A stretch of DNA of 64,000 nt from an uncultured Bacilli bacterium (GCA_934098745.1 CAKOPG010000003.1:1-64000), one strand, 5' to 3'. Shown: positions 16,641 to 25,614, numbered from the stretch's first letter. Notes: generated by a model not told the origin, from the letters alone. Program-made: numbers and translations.

Positions 16641-17819
16641 TTAAATATTAAATTTTTTGTCATTTTTATTTATAGTTATTATTTCTCTATTTTGGACAGC
16701 TTCATCAATTAAAGACTGGTAATCAAAATGATTTTCTTCTTCGATCGCTACGGATAATTTAGGATTAATTACAGGATGCTTGGGTAAGAAAATGGTACAG
16801 CAATCTTCATATGGTAAAATAGATGTTTCATAAGTATCTATTTTTTTAGCATAATCGATAATTTCTAATTTATCAAGACAAGCCACTGGTCTTATTACAG
16901 GAATATTAGTAACATTATTAATTACTTGCATACTTGTTAGAGTTTGACTAGCTACTTGACCTACTGATTCACCATTTATTAGGACATAACCATTTATTTC
17001 TTTTAATACTTTAGCAGAAATACGATACATCATTCGACGCATAATGGTAATCATATAATTAGGATTACATTCTTTATAAATGGATTCTTGTATTTTAGTA
17101 AAATTAATAACATGAAGACGAATGTTAGCTTGATATGTATTTAATTTTTTTACTAAACTTTTTACTTTGTTTTTGGCAGCTTCACTTGTATGAGGAGGAG
17201 ATTCAAAATAGATACATTCTAATTTAATACCTCTTTTCATAGCAAGATATCCAGCTACAGGGGAATCGATTCCACCAGATAGCATTAATAATCCTAATCC
17301 GGCAATACCACCAGGATAACCACCTTGGCCTTTTATTTCTTTAGAATAAATATAGGTATAATCATTTCTTATTTCAATTTTTAAAAGATATTCTGGATGA
17401 TGAACATCAACTTTTTTATTAGGAATATTCTTTAATAAGAAAGCACCCATTTGTTTTGAAAATTCCATACTGGAAATAGGAAAAGATTTATCTGCACGAT
17501 CTGTTTCTACTTTAAAAGTATTAAATTCTACTTCTCGAGCTATTTCTAAAATACTATTTTTAATATCTTCAATATTAGTATTTACTTTATAAGATAAAAC
17601 AATACTATGAATACCAAAGATGTTTTTAACAATATTGATTACTTCATCTAATTCATCATCAGCTACAGTAATAAACATACGAACTCTATTTTTAATAATT
17701 TTAACATTATAATTTTTAAGCATTAATTTCATATTTTCATAAATACGATTGATAAATTGATTACGATTATCACCTTTAGTAGTTAATTCGCCATATTTAA
17801 TTAGGATTATTTTTTCCAT
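16641..17819 (-). CDS. thiI: tRNA 4-thiouridine synthetase ThiI
   Basis: ThiI inserts sulfur at U8 of tRNA and can feed thiazole synthesis. The 392-residue length matches the short Bacillus-type form without a C-terminal rhodanese domain. Domains: ferredoxin-like plus THUMP (about 1-165), then a PP-loop ATPase with LSGGIDSPVAGY (about 180). KRGIKLECIYFESPPHTSE and a CCTIFLPKHP motif near the end are as in ThiI. I chose ATG 17819 (MEKIILIKYGE) after AGGAAGTG rather than the GTG at 17828. No cysteine desulfurase is adjacent. Confidence 0.95.
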   Translation of the reverse strand: MEKIILIKYGELTTKGDNRNQFINRIYENMKLMLKNYNVKIIKNRVRMFITVADDELDEVINIVKNIFGIHSIVLSYKVNTNIEDIKNSILEIAREVEFNTFKVETDRADKSFPISSMEFSKQMGAFLLKNIPNKKVDVHHPEYLLKIEIRNDYTYIYSKEIKGQGGYPGGIAGLGLLMLSGGIDSPVAGYLAMKRGIKLECIYFESPPHTSEAAKNKVKSLVKKLNTYQANIRLHVINFTKIQESIYKECNPNYMITIMRRMMYRISAKVLKEINGYVLINGESVGQVASQTLTSMQVINNVTNIPVIRPVACLDKLEIIDYAKKIDTYETSILPYEDCCTIFLPKHPVINPKLSVAIEEENHFDYQSLIDEAVQNREIITINKNDKKFNI

Positions 17820-17868
17820 AGTTATCACTTCCTGTTAAAATTATAGAAAAAAAAGACTTAATAGTCAA

Positions 17869-18375
17869 TTATTTTATTTTTTTTAAATCTTTTTTTGAGA
17901 TAATTTTATTTAAGACGAGATAGCTAATAGTAGTATAAATAATAGTTGAGATAATACTGCGAATGAGAATCATACCAAGTAAGTTTATTGTGTATACGTT
18001 ATAATGAACTAATAATAATATTAGATATGATAAGATATGATATAGCCATATACTTACAATAGATTTAATATTAATCGTTAAAAGATTATTTGGGAGGAAA
18101 TAATCCAATTCTTTTAAAACGAAATATATTATTAAGAAAAGAATTATATTTAGAAGAAATGTATTGGTATATACAATATCAAATAAAGCACCCAAAATAA
18201 TTATTATAGTTAAATATTTTTTATTAAATTCAAAGTAATTGTAGATAATCACTATAGATATGATGGTATAGATAGTTCTAAAATAGCTGGGATCTACTAA
18301 ATTAATAGATATAAAATTAGACATTATGCAATCTAATAAGAAAGATAATATAACATAGATAGATATAATAATCAT
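17869..18375 (-). CDS. mreD: Rod shape-determining protein MreD
   Basis: A 168-residue, very hydrophobic protein with five or six membrane segments, ending in a basic tail (KIISKKDLKKIK). Sequence alone is poorly conserved, but the ATGA overlap with mreC and the topology support MreD, a component of the elongasome that directs lateral wall synthesis. mreB is not adjacent. Confidence 0.88.
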   Translation of the reverse strand: MIIISIYVILSFLLDCIMSNFISINLVDPSYFRTIYTIISIVIIYNYFEFNKKYLTIIIILGALFDIVYTNTFLLNIILFLIIYFVLKELDYFLPNNLLTINIKSIVSIWLYHILSYLILLLVHYNVYTINLLGMILIRSIISTIIYTTISYLVLNKIISKKDLKKIK

Positions 18376-19223
18376 TCGTGAGACTCTTTTCTTTTTAAGA
18401 TAGCTACATAATTAATATCATCAAAATTAGCAATAGGAGTTACATCAATTATTTTAGCTAAATCATATTCATCGGTGGTTATTTTAGCTACTTTACCTAT
18501 TAAGATACCACTAGGAAATGTTCCTCCTAGACCACTGGTATAAACATAATCATCGGTTTTAACGGATTCAGTATTACTAACCCCTTCCACTTCAAGATAA
18601 CCGGTTTTAGAGTTATAATTTTTTATTAAACCATTTATTAGATTTTCACCATTACTAATGGTTATACTTATTTTATTATTGGTTTCACTAGTAGTTAGTA
18701 ATCTAATATCACTGGTGAATGTTGTTACTGAGGTAACTCTGCCTATTAAGCCTTCACTATTTACTACAGCCATATTTACTTCAACACCATTATAACTACC
18801 TTTATCGACGGTAATAGTATTATACCAATTACTAACATTTCTAGTAATGGTAGTGGCATTAAGATAGGAATATTCATTTAGGGTATAATTAATAGATAAT
18901 TCTTTTTTTAAGGCTTCTAATTGGCGTCTTAATTCTATATTCTCGGCATTTAGAGAATCTATTCTAGATACTTCAGGTAATAAGATATCATATTTATTAC
19001 GTATATCTTTTAATTTCTTATAGTCATTAACTTTATTTATAATTAAATTAAAGGGAGATGTTACTACTTTCTCTATACTGGTAACAGTATCTTTAATAAG
19101 AGATTCAAATTTATTTAATTTACGATCTTCTTTTAAAGTAGCTGATAAAATTAAAATAATTATAACTATTAATATAATAATTGAAATAAAGATATATTTA
19201 CCTTTAATATTCTTATGTCGCAT
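18372..19223 (-). CDS. mreC: Rod shape-determining protein MreC
   Basis: A 283-residue bitopic protein: membrane helix 10-29, coiled coil about 60-110 (ENIELRRQLEALKKEL), and the MreC beta domain with NWYNTITVDKGSYNGVEVN and GLIGRV signatures. MreC bridges penicillin-binding proteins and the Mre machinery outside the membrane. It overlaps mreD by four bases and follows a transglutaminase-like protein gene by 23 bases. Confidence 0.95.
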   Translation of the reverse strand: MRHKNIKGKYIFISIIILIVIIILILSATLKEDRKLNKFESLIKDTVTSIEKVVTSPFNLIINKVNDYKKLKDIRNKYDILLPEVSRIDSLNAENIELRRQLEALKKELSINYTLNEYSYLNATTITRNVSNWYNTITVDKGSYNGVEVNMAVVNSEGLIGRVTSVTTFTSDIRLLTTSETNNKISITISNGENLINGLIKNYNSKTGYLEVEGVSNTESVKTDDYVYTSGLGGTFPSGILIGKVAKITTDEYDLAKIIDVTPIANFDDINYVAILKRKESHE

Positions 19224-19246
19224 GTTATCACCCTCATCTAAAATAA

Positions 19247-20278
19247 TTAATTAATTTTAATATTAGGAATACATTCATCTAGGTAAATACCTATTTTTCC
19301 TATTTCTAAATTTCTAATTATTTCCTTATTATTAATCTTAACAAATCCTTTAAATTTATAATTATAACTATAGTGATCTTCATTATAACTAATCATTATA
19401 AAATGTTTTCTTTCTTTATTTTGTAAAAATAAATTATTTATTTTAATATTATAGTTAGGACAATATTCATGAAAGATATTTGAGAAAATAATACTTAAAG
19501 AGGTTGGTTTAATACTAGAAACAGGAAGTATTTTTTCTACTTTATTTAATATTTCATAAACACAATCTTCTTTCATATAATCAATATGTTTTAAGGCTTT
19601 ATCTAAATAATCATCATTATATTTATTCTTAATATAATGGATTTTTTTATCCATTTCATAGTCATCATTATAGGGAGTAAAAAATTTAGTTTTCATATTA
19701 GCTTCTAAATATGGTAAATCTTTAAATAAATTAGTAGTTATTACTTGATTATCAATATATAGTTCATTAATAATTTCTTTAGTATCTTCTTTTAAGATAA
19801 TATTAGTTTCTATATCTATTCTTCTACATAGATAGTAGTATATTTTAGAAGCACTAATTTTATTTGCTTTACCACTAGATAGACTACCCCATAAATTATT
19901 ACTATTACTGACTAAGAGCATATTACAAATTTCATTCTTAGTTTCATCCATATTAATATCTGATGAGATATATTTAGCAATAGAGGTATATAAATACCTA
20001 GCTATTTCTAGTTCAGTTAGATTTTTGGGCATATCTTTATAGATGATACTAATTAAATTTTCAGCTTTTAAAAATTCTTCATGGCTAACATATATATAAC
20101 CATTGATGTTAGAAATAGCCGATGTATATAAATAATTTTTACCATGTTCTAATAAATATTTAATTACTTCATAGTCACAATTAGTAATATCTATATTAAT
20201 ATATTTAGTATCTTTAGTTATCTTAGATATATCTTTCATATTAGATACTGATACTTTTAAACTAGAAATCTTTTTCAT
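19247..20278 (-). CDS. Transglutaminase-like protein, probably non-catalytic, in the mre operon
   Basis: A 343-residue protein without signal peptide. Residues about 85-200 follow the order of the bacterial transglutaminase core: LTELEIARYLYTSIAKYIS (entry helix), SSGKANKISASKIYYYL where the family has its G-x-C helix, and INELYIDNQVITTNL in place of the His strand. The catalytic Cys position is occupied by Asn or Lys in my reading, so it is probably a pseudoenzyme. The C-terminal 130 residues are unassigned. It opens a transcription unit with mreCD. The fold call rests on pattern only. Confidence 0.5.
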   Translation of the reverse strand: MKKISSLKVSVSNMKDISKITKDTKYINIDITNCDYEVIKYLLEHGKNYLYTSAISNINGYIYVSHEEFLKAENLISIIYKDMPKNLTELEIARYLYTSIAKYISSDINMDETKNEICNMLLVSNSNNLWGSLSSGKANKISASKIYYYLCRRIDIETNIILKEDTKEIINELYIDNQVITTNLFKDLPYLEANMKTKFFTPYNDDYEMDKKIHYIKNKYNDDYLDKALKHIDYMKEDCVYEILNKVEKILPVSSIKPTSLSIIFSNIFHEYCPNYNIKINNLFLQNKERKHFIMISYNEDHYSYNYKFKGFVKINNKEIIRNLEIGKIGIYLDECIPNIKIN

Positions 20279-20295
20279 ATCCTCACCATAATATA

Positions 20296-20324
20296 ATTAT
20301 AGCTTACTTCCATATATTTGTAAA
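20296..20324 (-). promoter_or_regulatory. Sigma-A promoter upstream of the transglutaminase-like/mreCD unit
   Basis: TTTACA (20319-20324), 17-base spacer, TATAAT (20296-20301). Confidence 0.75.
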
Positions 20325-20345
20325 TAACAGAGTGTAAACCTAAGT

Positions 20346-20380
20346 AAAGAAAAAGATTACTATAGATTAAAGTAATCTTT
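20346..20380 (-). terminator. Terminator after the 20.4-22.6 kb exported-protein operon
   Basis: Minus-strand AAAGATTACT-loop-AGTAATCTTTTTCTTT hairpin. A small CCC-TTCC-GGG hairpin lies just upstream of it at about 20393-20404. Confidence 0.8.
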
Positions 20381-20419
20381 ATATTACGTTAGTCCCGGAA
20401 GGGATATCAAGAATAATAA

Positions 20420-22018
20420 TTATCTTATTATGAATGGATTATCTAAGGAACCATCACCAGATGTTAAAAGTATTCTTTCTTTTAAGTATACAACCGGTCT
20501 TACATTTAATGAATCAGTGGTTTTATTTAAGGTTATTTTATCAGATACCGTAAATATTTCATCATTATCAGGAATTATTTCTTCTTTAGTAAGTTCTTCA
20601 GTAGTAGTTTCATTATATTCCATCGTTAATGTCCAACTAGGTAATTCATCATATTTATTTAACCAATTGTTATTTAGACAATCACGATCATACTCAGATA
20701 TTTTTCTATTGGTACAAATAGATGTATTTATATAATCTCTTAAGGTAATTAGAGATACTTTAGATTTAATTTGACTACTACTATCAACAGTATCTGTTAA
20801 TAAATTATCAATACTAGATAGATATGGTTGTTTATAAGTATGTTCTTCTAGGTAATTGGTATTATATATTTTATATTCTTTATTTAGATAATTATATAAG
20901 GTAGAATTATTAAAATTATTAGTATTTTCTTCATTAAAGTTATATAATCCAATAGAATCAGCACGGATTATTTTAGTCAAATAGGTATTAGTAGATTCAT
21001 CATAAATAGAACCTAATATTTGCCATAATTCACAGGTTTTAGAATCTTGTTCATTTTGACAGTTAAAATAGATAAAGTTATGAGGATTATCACCATAGTA
21101 TAAGTAATTAGAATGATTATTATTAGTTATTTCTTTAATACCTGATGTAGTTTGTAAATAACCTACAAGATAATCATAATTAGTAATTTTAGATGTTGTT
21201 ATATTATCTATAGTCTCTTTACTTGTAGTATTAATATGATAGATATTTCTACATTTATCAGTATCTAAACAAGTATAATAATCATTAGTTTCATTACTTT
21301 GATATTTTTCGATATCTTCAAGGTTTATTACTTCAGGATTATCTAAGGTAAATAATTCATTATGATAAGTTATTTTATTAGATACATAGATGGTTTTATC
21401 TTTAGATAATTCTATATCATTAGTAATATTTTTATATGTCAAGTATCCTTCAGGATCATCAATACTTTTATTTAGGTTATCTTTTATATAAGTAGATAAT
21501 TTTGTTGGATTACTAATAGTTTTAGTAATAAGAGATTTATCTTCTTTTATATTAAGAATACATTCGGTTTCTTTCTCAGATGAAGAAGAACCAATATTTA
21601 TTTTAATATCTTGATTCAAATCATTAATTATAATTAGCGATATTCTTTTATTGCTTAATGAGGGTAAAACACCAGATGTTTCAAGATTATTTTCGGTATT
21701 TTGATAAACTTTTATTAAGGATGTATCTATATTGGTATTAACTACTTTATACCATATACTGTAACAAAGGTATGAGTCATATGGATTATATAGATCAACG
21801 TCGGTAGTAATAAATGAATTTTTGGGAACTGTTACTTGGTTATATTCATAGATATCTTCAGATATTTTTAAACTATTAGGGGTATGAATGGTAACTACTT
21901 CATTTGTTCTTCCTTCAAGGGTAAAGATGGCATATGTTGAATATAGGATAATTGCTACAATACCAATAATACCAACTACTAGTAAGTATATTTGTTTAGT
22001 GGGCATTTTATTATTCAT
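20420..22018 (-). CDS. SipW-type exported protein, 532 aa
   Basis: N-terminal hydrophobic segment (IYLLVVGIIGIVAIILYSTYAIF, about 10-32) resembles the TasA/SipW signal class. Residues 35-170 look like a TasA-type beta domain. The rest is Asn/Thr/Ser-rich with several Cys, and the extreme C-terminus has a LNVRPVVYLKE...GSLDNPFII pattern that closes many secreted beta proteins of gut Firmicutes. No enzymatic motif is visible. It starts 14 bases after the end of the 22033-22593 gene, so both are one operon. Probable cell-surface or matrix protein. Confidence 0.6.
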   Translation of the reverse strand: MNNKMPTKQIYLLVVGIIGIVAIILYSTYAIFTLEGRTNEVVTIHTPNSLKISEDIYEYNQVTVPKNSFITTDVDLYNPYDSYLCYSIWYKVVNTNIDTSLIKVYQNTENNLETSGVLPSLSNKRISLIIINDLNQDIKINIGSSSSEKETECILNIKEDKSLITKTISNPTKLSTYIKDNLNKSIDDPEGYLTYKNITNDIELSKDKTIYVSNKITYHNELFTLDNPEVINLEDIEKYQSNETNDYYTCLDTDKCRNIYHINTTSKETIDNITTSKITNYDYLVGYLQTTSGIKEITNNNHSNYLYYGDNPHNFIYFNCQNEQDSKTCELWQILGSIYDESTNTYLTKIIRADSIGLYNFNEENTNNFNNSTLYNYLNKEYKIYNTNYLEEHTYKQPYLSSIDNLLTDTVDSSSQIKSKVSLITLRDYINTSICTNRKISEYDRDCLNNNWLNKYDELPSWTLTMEYNETTTEELTKEEIIPDNDEIFTVSDKITLNKTTDSLNVRPVVYLKERILLTSGDGSLDNPFIIR

Positions 22019-22032
22019 AATATCATCTCTTT

Positions 22033-22593
22033 CTAATATTTTGCTTGAATAGCGTGGACATCTAGTCGGCCACTTACTACGGCTCCCATATTTTCAGTTT
22101 GGTCATATTTAGTATTATCTAACCATATTATTAGAGTATAATTAGCGGTATCTCCATGTGATAAGAATGTATTATTTAAAATATTTTGAGGTCCTTCTTT
22201 AGTTACATAACCGGATGTTAGTAAAGAGCCTTTACTGTTATATAAAGCATATTTTAGAGAATTTTCTAGAAATTCATTTTTAGATATTACTAAATCTATA
22301 GCGATTATTTGATTAAGAGTTCCAGTACTAGAAACAGCAAAGTTATTACGATAGACGTTATCATAGGTATTAAAAGTTACATCTTTCATCGGATATAAAA
22401 TGGGATCTTTTAGATAAATACCATCAATATAATTTACTTGGAGTGTTCCAGTATATAAAACGGTTCCCTCTTCTTTTTGGCTAGCGATTAATTTAAAGTA
22501 TGCGAGAGTAGCCCCAATAATCATAACTATTAAGGTTAATATTAGAACGACTAAGTAAAATATTTTCTTTTTTTCTTCACTACTCTCCATCAT
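22033..22593 (-). CDS. TasA/camelysin-like SipW substrate, 186 aa
   Basis: Short charged N-terminus, hydrophobic helix (FYLVVLILTLIVMIIGATLAYF, residues 11-32) with the GATLAYF cleavage-region motif typical of SipW substrates, then a single beta domain of about 150 residues ending GAVVSGRLDVHA. The layout matches TasA/CalY-family fibre subunits or minor components. Ribosome site AGGTGAT. Its promoter lies within the terminator of the preceding gene. Confidence 0.72.
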   Translation of the reverse strand: MMESSEEKKKIFYLVVLILTLIVMIIGATLAYFKLIASQKEEGTVLYTGTLQVNYIDGIYLKDPILYPMKDVTFNTYDNVYRNNFAVSSTGTLNQIIAIDLVISKNEFLENSLKYALYNSKGSLLTSGYVTKEGPQNILNNTFLSHGDTANYTLIIWLDNTKYDQTENMGAVVSGRLDVHAIQAKY

Positions 22594-22611
22594 ACATTAT
22601 CACCTATTTTA

Positions 22612-22640
22612 ATAATACAATAAAGAAAGAAAAAAAGCAA
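22612..22640 (-). promoter_or_regulatory. Sigma-A promoter for the 22593-20420 operon
   Basis: TTGCTT (22635-22640), 17-base spacer, TATTAT (22612-22617); the -35 overlaps the upstream terminator. Confidence 0.65.
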
Positions 22641-22657
22641 GTTGTATTTGCTTTTTT
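22631..22657 (-). terminator. Terminator after the 264-aa TasA-like gene
   Basis: Minus-strand AAAAAAGCAA-loop-TTGCTTTTTTT. Confidence 0.82.
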
Positions 22658-22666
22658 GTAGGTTTT

Positions 22667-23461
22667 TTATTCTACTCCTTCAACGTATCCAGTTATTCTT
22701 CCTGAAGTTCCAGAAACGTCAACAATAATTGTTCCTCGATATTCTTGTCCTTGATCATAGTTTTGTGGAAATTTTGTTTCATCAAGGAATAAAACTATAT
22801 CATAAACATGAGCTGTATCTTTGATATTTTGAGAAGCCATTACCGTGTTTGCATCAACAGTTTTATATCCAAAGATTGATCTTACAGCAATTGGATCGGT
22901 AGTACTATATTTTTTAGTGCCATCACTTTGAGTAACATAGCAATCATTACTACTTTCTTCATCTGTATTACTGCATTTACCTAATTTCATAGTGTAGATA
23001 TTTGAATTATCAGCAGATAAATCTAACCATGTATTATTTGTTACATCTCTTACAGCATAACTTAAATCAGTAAATCCATTGTATTCGTTATTCAATGTAG
23101 CAACAACTTCATTTCCAGCTGGATTATCTGTTTTTACACTGAAACGATAAATACTACAGATTTGTTTTTCATTATCATCGATGCAAATATGCTTGCTACT
23201 GTCATATGAGTCTTCACTTAAACTTTCATATACAGCTTTTACATACTTGAACTCAGATGGTATTAACTCAGTTGCTTGAGCTGATATTTGTTGACCATCT
23301 TGATAATCAACACTAACGATAGCGGCTTTAGCATTTACAGCACCTTCAGCACTACTTTTAGAAATTGAGAAATATGCTAAAGTTGCTCCTACTAAGGCAA
23401 CAATCAAGGTTGCAACGGCTACTACTCCATAAAATATGTCTCTACTTTTATTGTCTTTCAT
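22667..23461 (-). CDS. TasA-like SipW substrate, 264 aa
   Basis: Signal segment FYGVVAVATLIVALVGATLAYFS (about 10-32) with GATLAYF, then one beta-rich domain of about 230 residues. It is less Asn-rich than its neighbours and closest in style to a major fibre subunit (length equals B. subtilis TasA, about 261). Four Cys in the ectodomain (CIDDNEKQIC; CSNTDEESSNDC) could form disulfides. C-terminal segment YRGTIIVDVSGTSGRITGYVEGVE. It has its own strong promoter and terminator, consistent with high, separate expression. Two copies of the palindrome ATGATATCAT/GTGATATCAT flank the leader. Confidence 0.75.
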   Translation of the reverse strand: MKDNKSRDIFYGVVAVATLIVALVGATLAYFSISKSSAEGAVNAKAAIVSVDYQDGQQISAQATELIPSEFKYVKAVYESLSEDSYDSSKHICIDDNEKQICSIYRFSVKTDNPAGNEVVATLNNEYNGFTDLSYAVRDVTNNTWLDLSADNSNIYTMKLGKCSNTDEESSNDCYVTQSDGTKKYSTTDPIAVRSIFGYKTVDANTVMASQNIKDTAHVYDIVLFLDETKFPQNYDQGQEYRGTIIVDVSGTSGRITGYVEGVE

Positions 23462-23488
23462 GATATCACTCCTTCTATTTATATATTT

Positions 23489-23517
23489 ATGATATCATTT
23501 TATTTTATAAATTGCAA
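23489..23517 (-). promoter_or_regulatory. Promoter of the TasA-like gene with palindromic box
   Basis: TTGCAA (23512-23517), 17-base spacer, TATCAT (23489-23494). The -10 lies in the palindrome ATGATATCAT (23489-23498); nine of its ten bases recur at 23460-23469 over the start codon. Confidence 0.7.
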
Positions 23518-23568
23518 TAAGTATTTTAAATATTTAGAAAATTTGTTATAATATCTTTGGTGATTGTT

Positions 23569-23937
23569 ATGGAGTGTATTTTTTGCAAAATTGCAAATGG
23601 TGAAATACCATCAAAAAAGATTTATGAGGATGAGAAAATATTAGCTTTTATGGATATTAATCCAGTAAGTCCTGGGCATACTTTGGTTGTTCCCAAAAAA
23701 CATACGCTAGATTTTCAAACGATTAGTGATAGTGAATTAACAGAAATAATGAAGAAGACAAAGGAATTATCTAGGTTAATTACGGAAAGATTACAAGCAC
23801 AAGGATATACCCTTGTACAAAATAATGGAATATGCCAAGAAGTTAAACATTTTCATCTACATATTATTCCTAAATATAGTAAAAAGAATAATTTAGATTT
23901 GGAAGAAGCATTCAAAAAGATTACTCAAGTGAAGTAA
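23569..23937 (+). CDS. HIT family nucleotide-binding protein
   Basis: A 122-residue histidine-triad protein. Seen: N-terminal CIFCKIANGEIPSKKIYED, the central ILAFMDINPVSPGHTLVVPK, and the catalytic triad EVKHFHLHIIPKY near residue 97. HIT hydrolases split adenosine phosphoramidates and related nucleotides. Length is normal. I start at ATG 23569 (MECIF) with GGTGATTG ahead; a GTG at 23557 is the other option. A perfect TATAAT lies about 20 bases upstream. Confidence 0.93.
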   Translation: MECIFCKIANGEIPSKKIYEDEKILAFMDINPVSPGHTLVVPKKHTLDFQTISDSELTEIMKKTKELSRLITERLQAQGYTLVQNNGICQEVKHFHLHIIPKYSKKNNLDLEEAFKKITQVK

Positions 23938-23945
23938 TCTTTTTC
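23917..23945 (+). terminator. Terminator overlapping the HIT gene stop
   Basis: AAAGATTACT / AGTAATCTTTTT stem includes the stop codon. Confidence 0.75.
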
Positions 23946-23973
23946 GATTATAAAAGGTTAAATTGCCAAATAA

Positions 23974-24105
23974 TTAGATAATATAATAGGATCCTAGAAT
24001 TATAGCTAGTAAGATATAAATTACTAAGACTACTAAATATCCACTACCACTTTTTCTTCCTGATGTACAGGTAGTAGTTTGGCAATTATTATTACAAGTT
24101 GACAT
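23974..24105 (-). CDS. YjcZ-like tiny membrane protein, 43 aa
   Basis: A short gene with a perfect AAAGGAGGTAAAA ribosome site. The product starts MSTCNNNCQTTTCTSGRKSG, Cys/Thr-rich, then one hydrophobic helix (YLVVLVIYILLAIILGSYYII) to the C-terminus. Same plan as the next gene and as the one at 6380. The family is associated with sporulation in Bacillus; function unknown. Confidence 0.65.
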   Translation of the reverse strand: MSTCNNNCQTTTCTSGRKSGSGYLVVLVIYILLAIILGSYYII

Positions 24106-24130
24106 TAGTTTTACCTCCTTTAATAAGTTA

Positions 24131-24217
24131 TTAGATCCATGCTCCTAGTATGATTATTAATAAGATAAATAGTACTAAAACAATAGCAGCTGATGATCCG
24201 CATCCACAATTTCCCAT
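24131..24217 (-). CDS. YjcZ-family sporulation protein, 28 aa
   Basis: MGNCGCGSSAA followed by a single hydrophobic helix AIVLVLFILLIIILGAWI. This is close to the canonical YjcZ pattern (Gly-rich head, VLFILLIII helix). Ribosome site AGGAGGATTG. It precedes the 43-aa relative by 25 bases, so both probably share a transcript. Confidence 0.75.
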   Translation of the reverse strand: MGNCGCGSSAAIVLVLFILLIIILGAWI

Positions 24218-24347
24218 ATACACAATCCTCCTTCTTTTGTCTTTTCACATTATTCTATGGTAATATTTTAAAAGTGTGCTAGTTTAAAAATAAATTAATT
24301 AGAAATAATTTGAATTGTGGGCTTTTTACCATATTTTATAATAACTA

Positions 24348-24376
24348 TTGTAATTTTTTTTGTTTTTTGCTATGAT
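24348..24376 (+). promoter_or_regulatory. Sigma-A promoter for the PrsA-like gene
   Basis: TTGTAA (24348-24353), 17-base T-rich spacer, TATGAT (24371-24376). Confidence 0.7.
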
Positions 24377-24408
24377 ATTAAGTGTGTTAGAAAGAGAGGA
24401 GAAAAATA

Positions 24409-25569
24409 ATGGCAAATAATACTAAAAAGACACAAAACACAAAGAAAACTAAAGATGATAGTGAAAAAGTAGTTAAGAAGAATAAAAATTCAAAGGTTAG
24501 TGAAAAAGTTATTAAAGAAGAAAAAACTCCAGTAAAGGAAGAAAAAATTGTTAAGGAAAAGGTTACTAAGAATAATGATAAATTAACTGATTCTTTAAAG
24601 AAGATTGATGATAACAGAAAAGGAATTATTTTATTTGTAGTGGGCTTTTTGTTAGCAACATTAATATTTAGATGTATCTTCTGGCCCGATAGAATTGCAA
24701 CACTAAAAGATGGTACACAACCAGTAGCTAATTTAGGAGATAAAGTTATTACAGCAGATGATTTATATGATGATATGAAAAAGTATTATTCAGTTAATGT
24801 TTTACTTAATGAAATAGATACGATGATTTTATCTGAAAAGTATCCAGATAGTGATGAACTTGATAAGGAAGTTAGTTCTACAGCTGAGTATTACTACTCT
24901 ATTTATGAACAAAACTATGGTTATACAAAAGAGAAATTTTTATCAGAATATGGATTTGCTAATGAAAAGCAATTCTTGGAAAGTTTAAAGCTTGATAATC
25001 GTAAAAATAAGTATTATGAAGAATATGCTTTGAGTTTAGTTACAGATAAAGAAATTCAAAAATATTATGATGATGAAGTATTTGGTGATGTTGATTCAAA
25101 ACATATTTTAGTAGCTATTGATAAGGATAATGGTTTAACTGATGAACAAGCTAAGAATTTAGCAAATGAAATTATTAATAAACTTAATAATGGAACTTCT
25201 TGGGATGATGTAGTTAATGAATATAAGGATCAAATTACAACAGAAGAACTTGGATATAATGCATTTAATGCTTCACTAGAAAGTGCTTATTTAAAGGAAA
25301 TGAAAGATCTAGCTGTTGGTACTTATAGTAAGAGTCCTGTTCTTACATCTTATGGTTATCATATTGTGTATAAGATTGATCAAAAGGATAAACCTTCTTT
25401 AGATGATGTTAAAGATGATGTTAAAGAAATTATTGCTGATGAAAAGAAATCTGAAGATAAAAATCTTTATTATAAAGCTTTAATTCATATGAGAGAAGAT
25501 GCTAAATTAGAGTTTGTAGATACTAAACTTGGTGATGAATATAAAACTTATGTTAATAATTATAAGTAA
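24409..25569 (+). CDS. PrsA-like membrane-anchored foldase (parvulin PPIase)
   Basis: A 386-residue protein. Residues 1-75 are a Lys/Glu-rich cytoplasmic tail with KKTKDDSEKVVKKNKNSK-like stretches; a membrane helix follows (GIILFVVGFLLATLIF, about 76-92). There is no lipobox, unlike classical PrsA lipoproteins. The ectodomain has a SurA/PrsA N-region (VTADDLYDDMKKYY-like, 115-220) and a rotamase domain (about 226-330) with SKHILVAID, GTSWDDVVNEY, ELGYNAF and TSYGYHIVYKI. It likely helps fold the many exported proteins of this cell. Own promoter and terminator. Confidence 0.88.
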   Translation: MANNTKKTQNTKKTKDDSEKVVKKNKNSKVSEKVIKEEKTPVKEEKIVKEKVTKNNDKLTDSLKKIDDNRKGIILFVVGFLLATLIFRCIFWPDRIATLKDGTQPVANLGDKVITADDLYDDMKKYYSVNVLLNEIDTMILSEKYPDSDELDKEVSSTAEYYYSIYEQNYGYTKEKFLSEYGFANEKQFLESLKLDNRKNKYYEEYALSLVTDKEIQKYYDDEVFGDVDSKHILVAIDKDNGLTDEQAKNLANEIINKLNNGTSWDDVVNEYKDQITTEELGYNAFNASLESAYLKEMKDLAVGTYSKSPVLTSYGYHIVYKIDQKDKPSLDDVKDDVKEIIADEKKSEDKNLYYKALIHMREDAKLEFVDTKLGDEYKTYVNNYK

Positions 25570-25582
25570 GATTTGAAAGTTT

Positions 25583-25614
25583 AAAACGAGGAATATTTAT
25601 TCCTTGTTTTTTTA
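25583..25614 (+). terminator. Terminator after the PrsA-like gene
   Basis: AGGAAT-loop-ATTCCT stem followed by TTGTTTTTTT. Confidence 0.8.
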
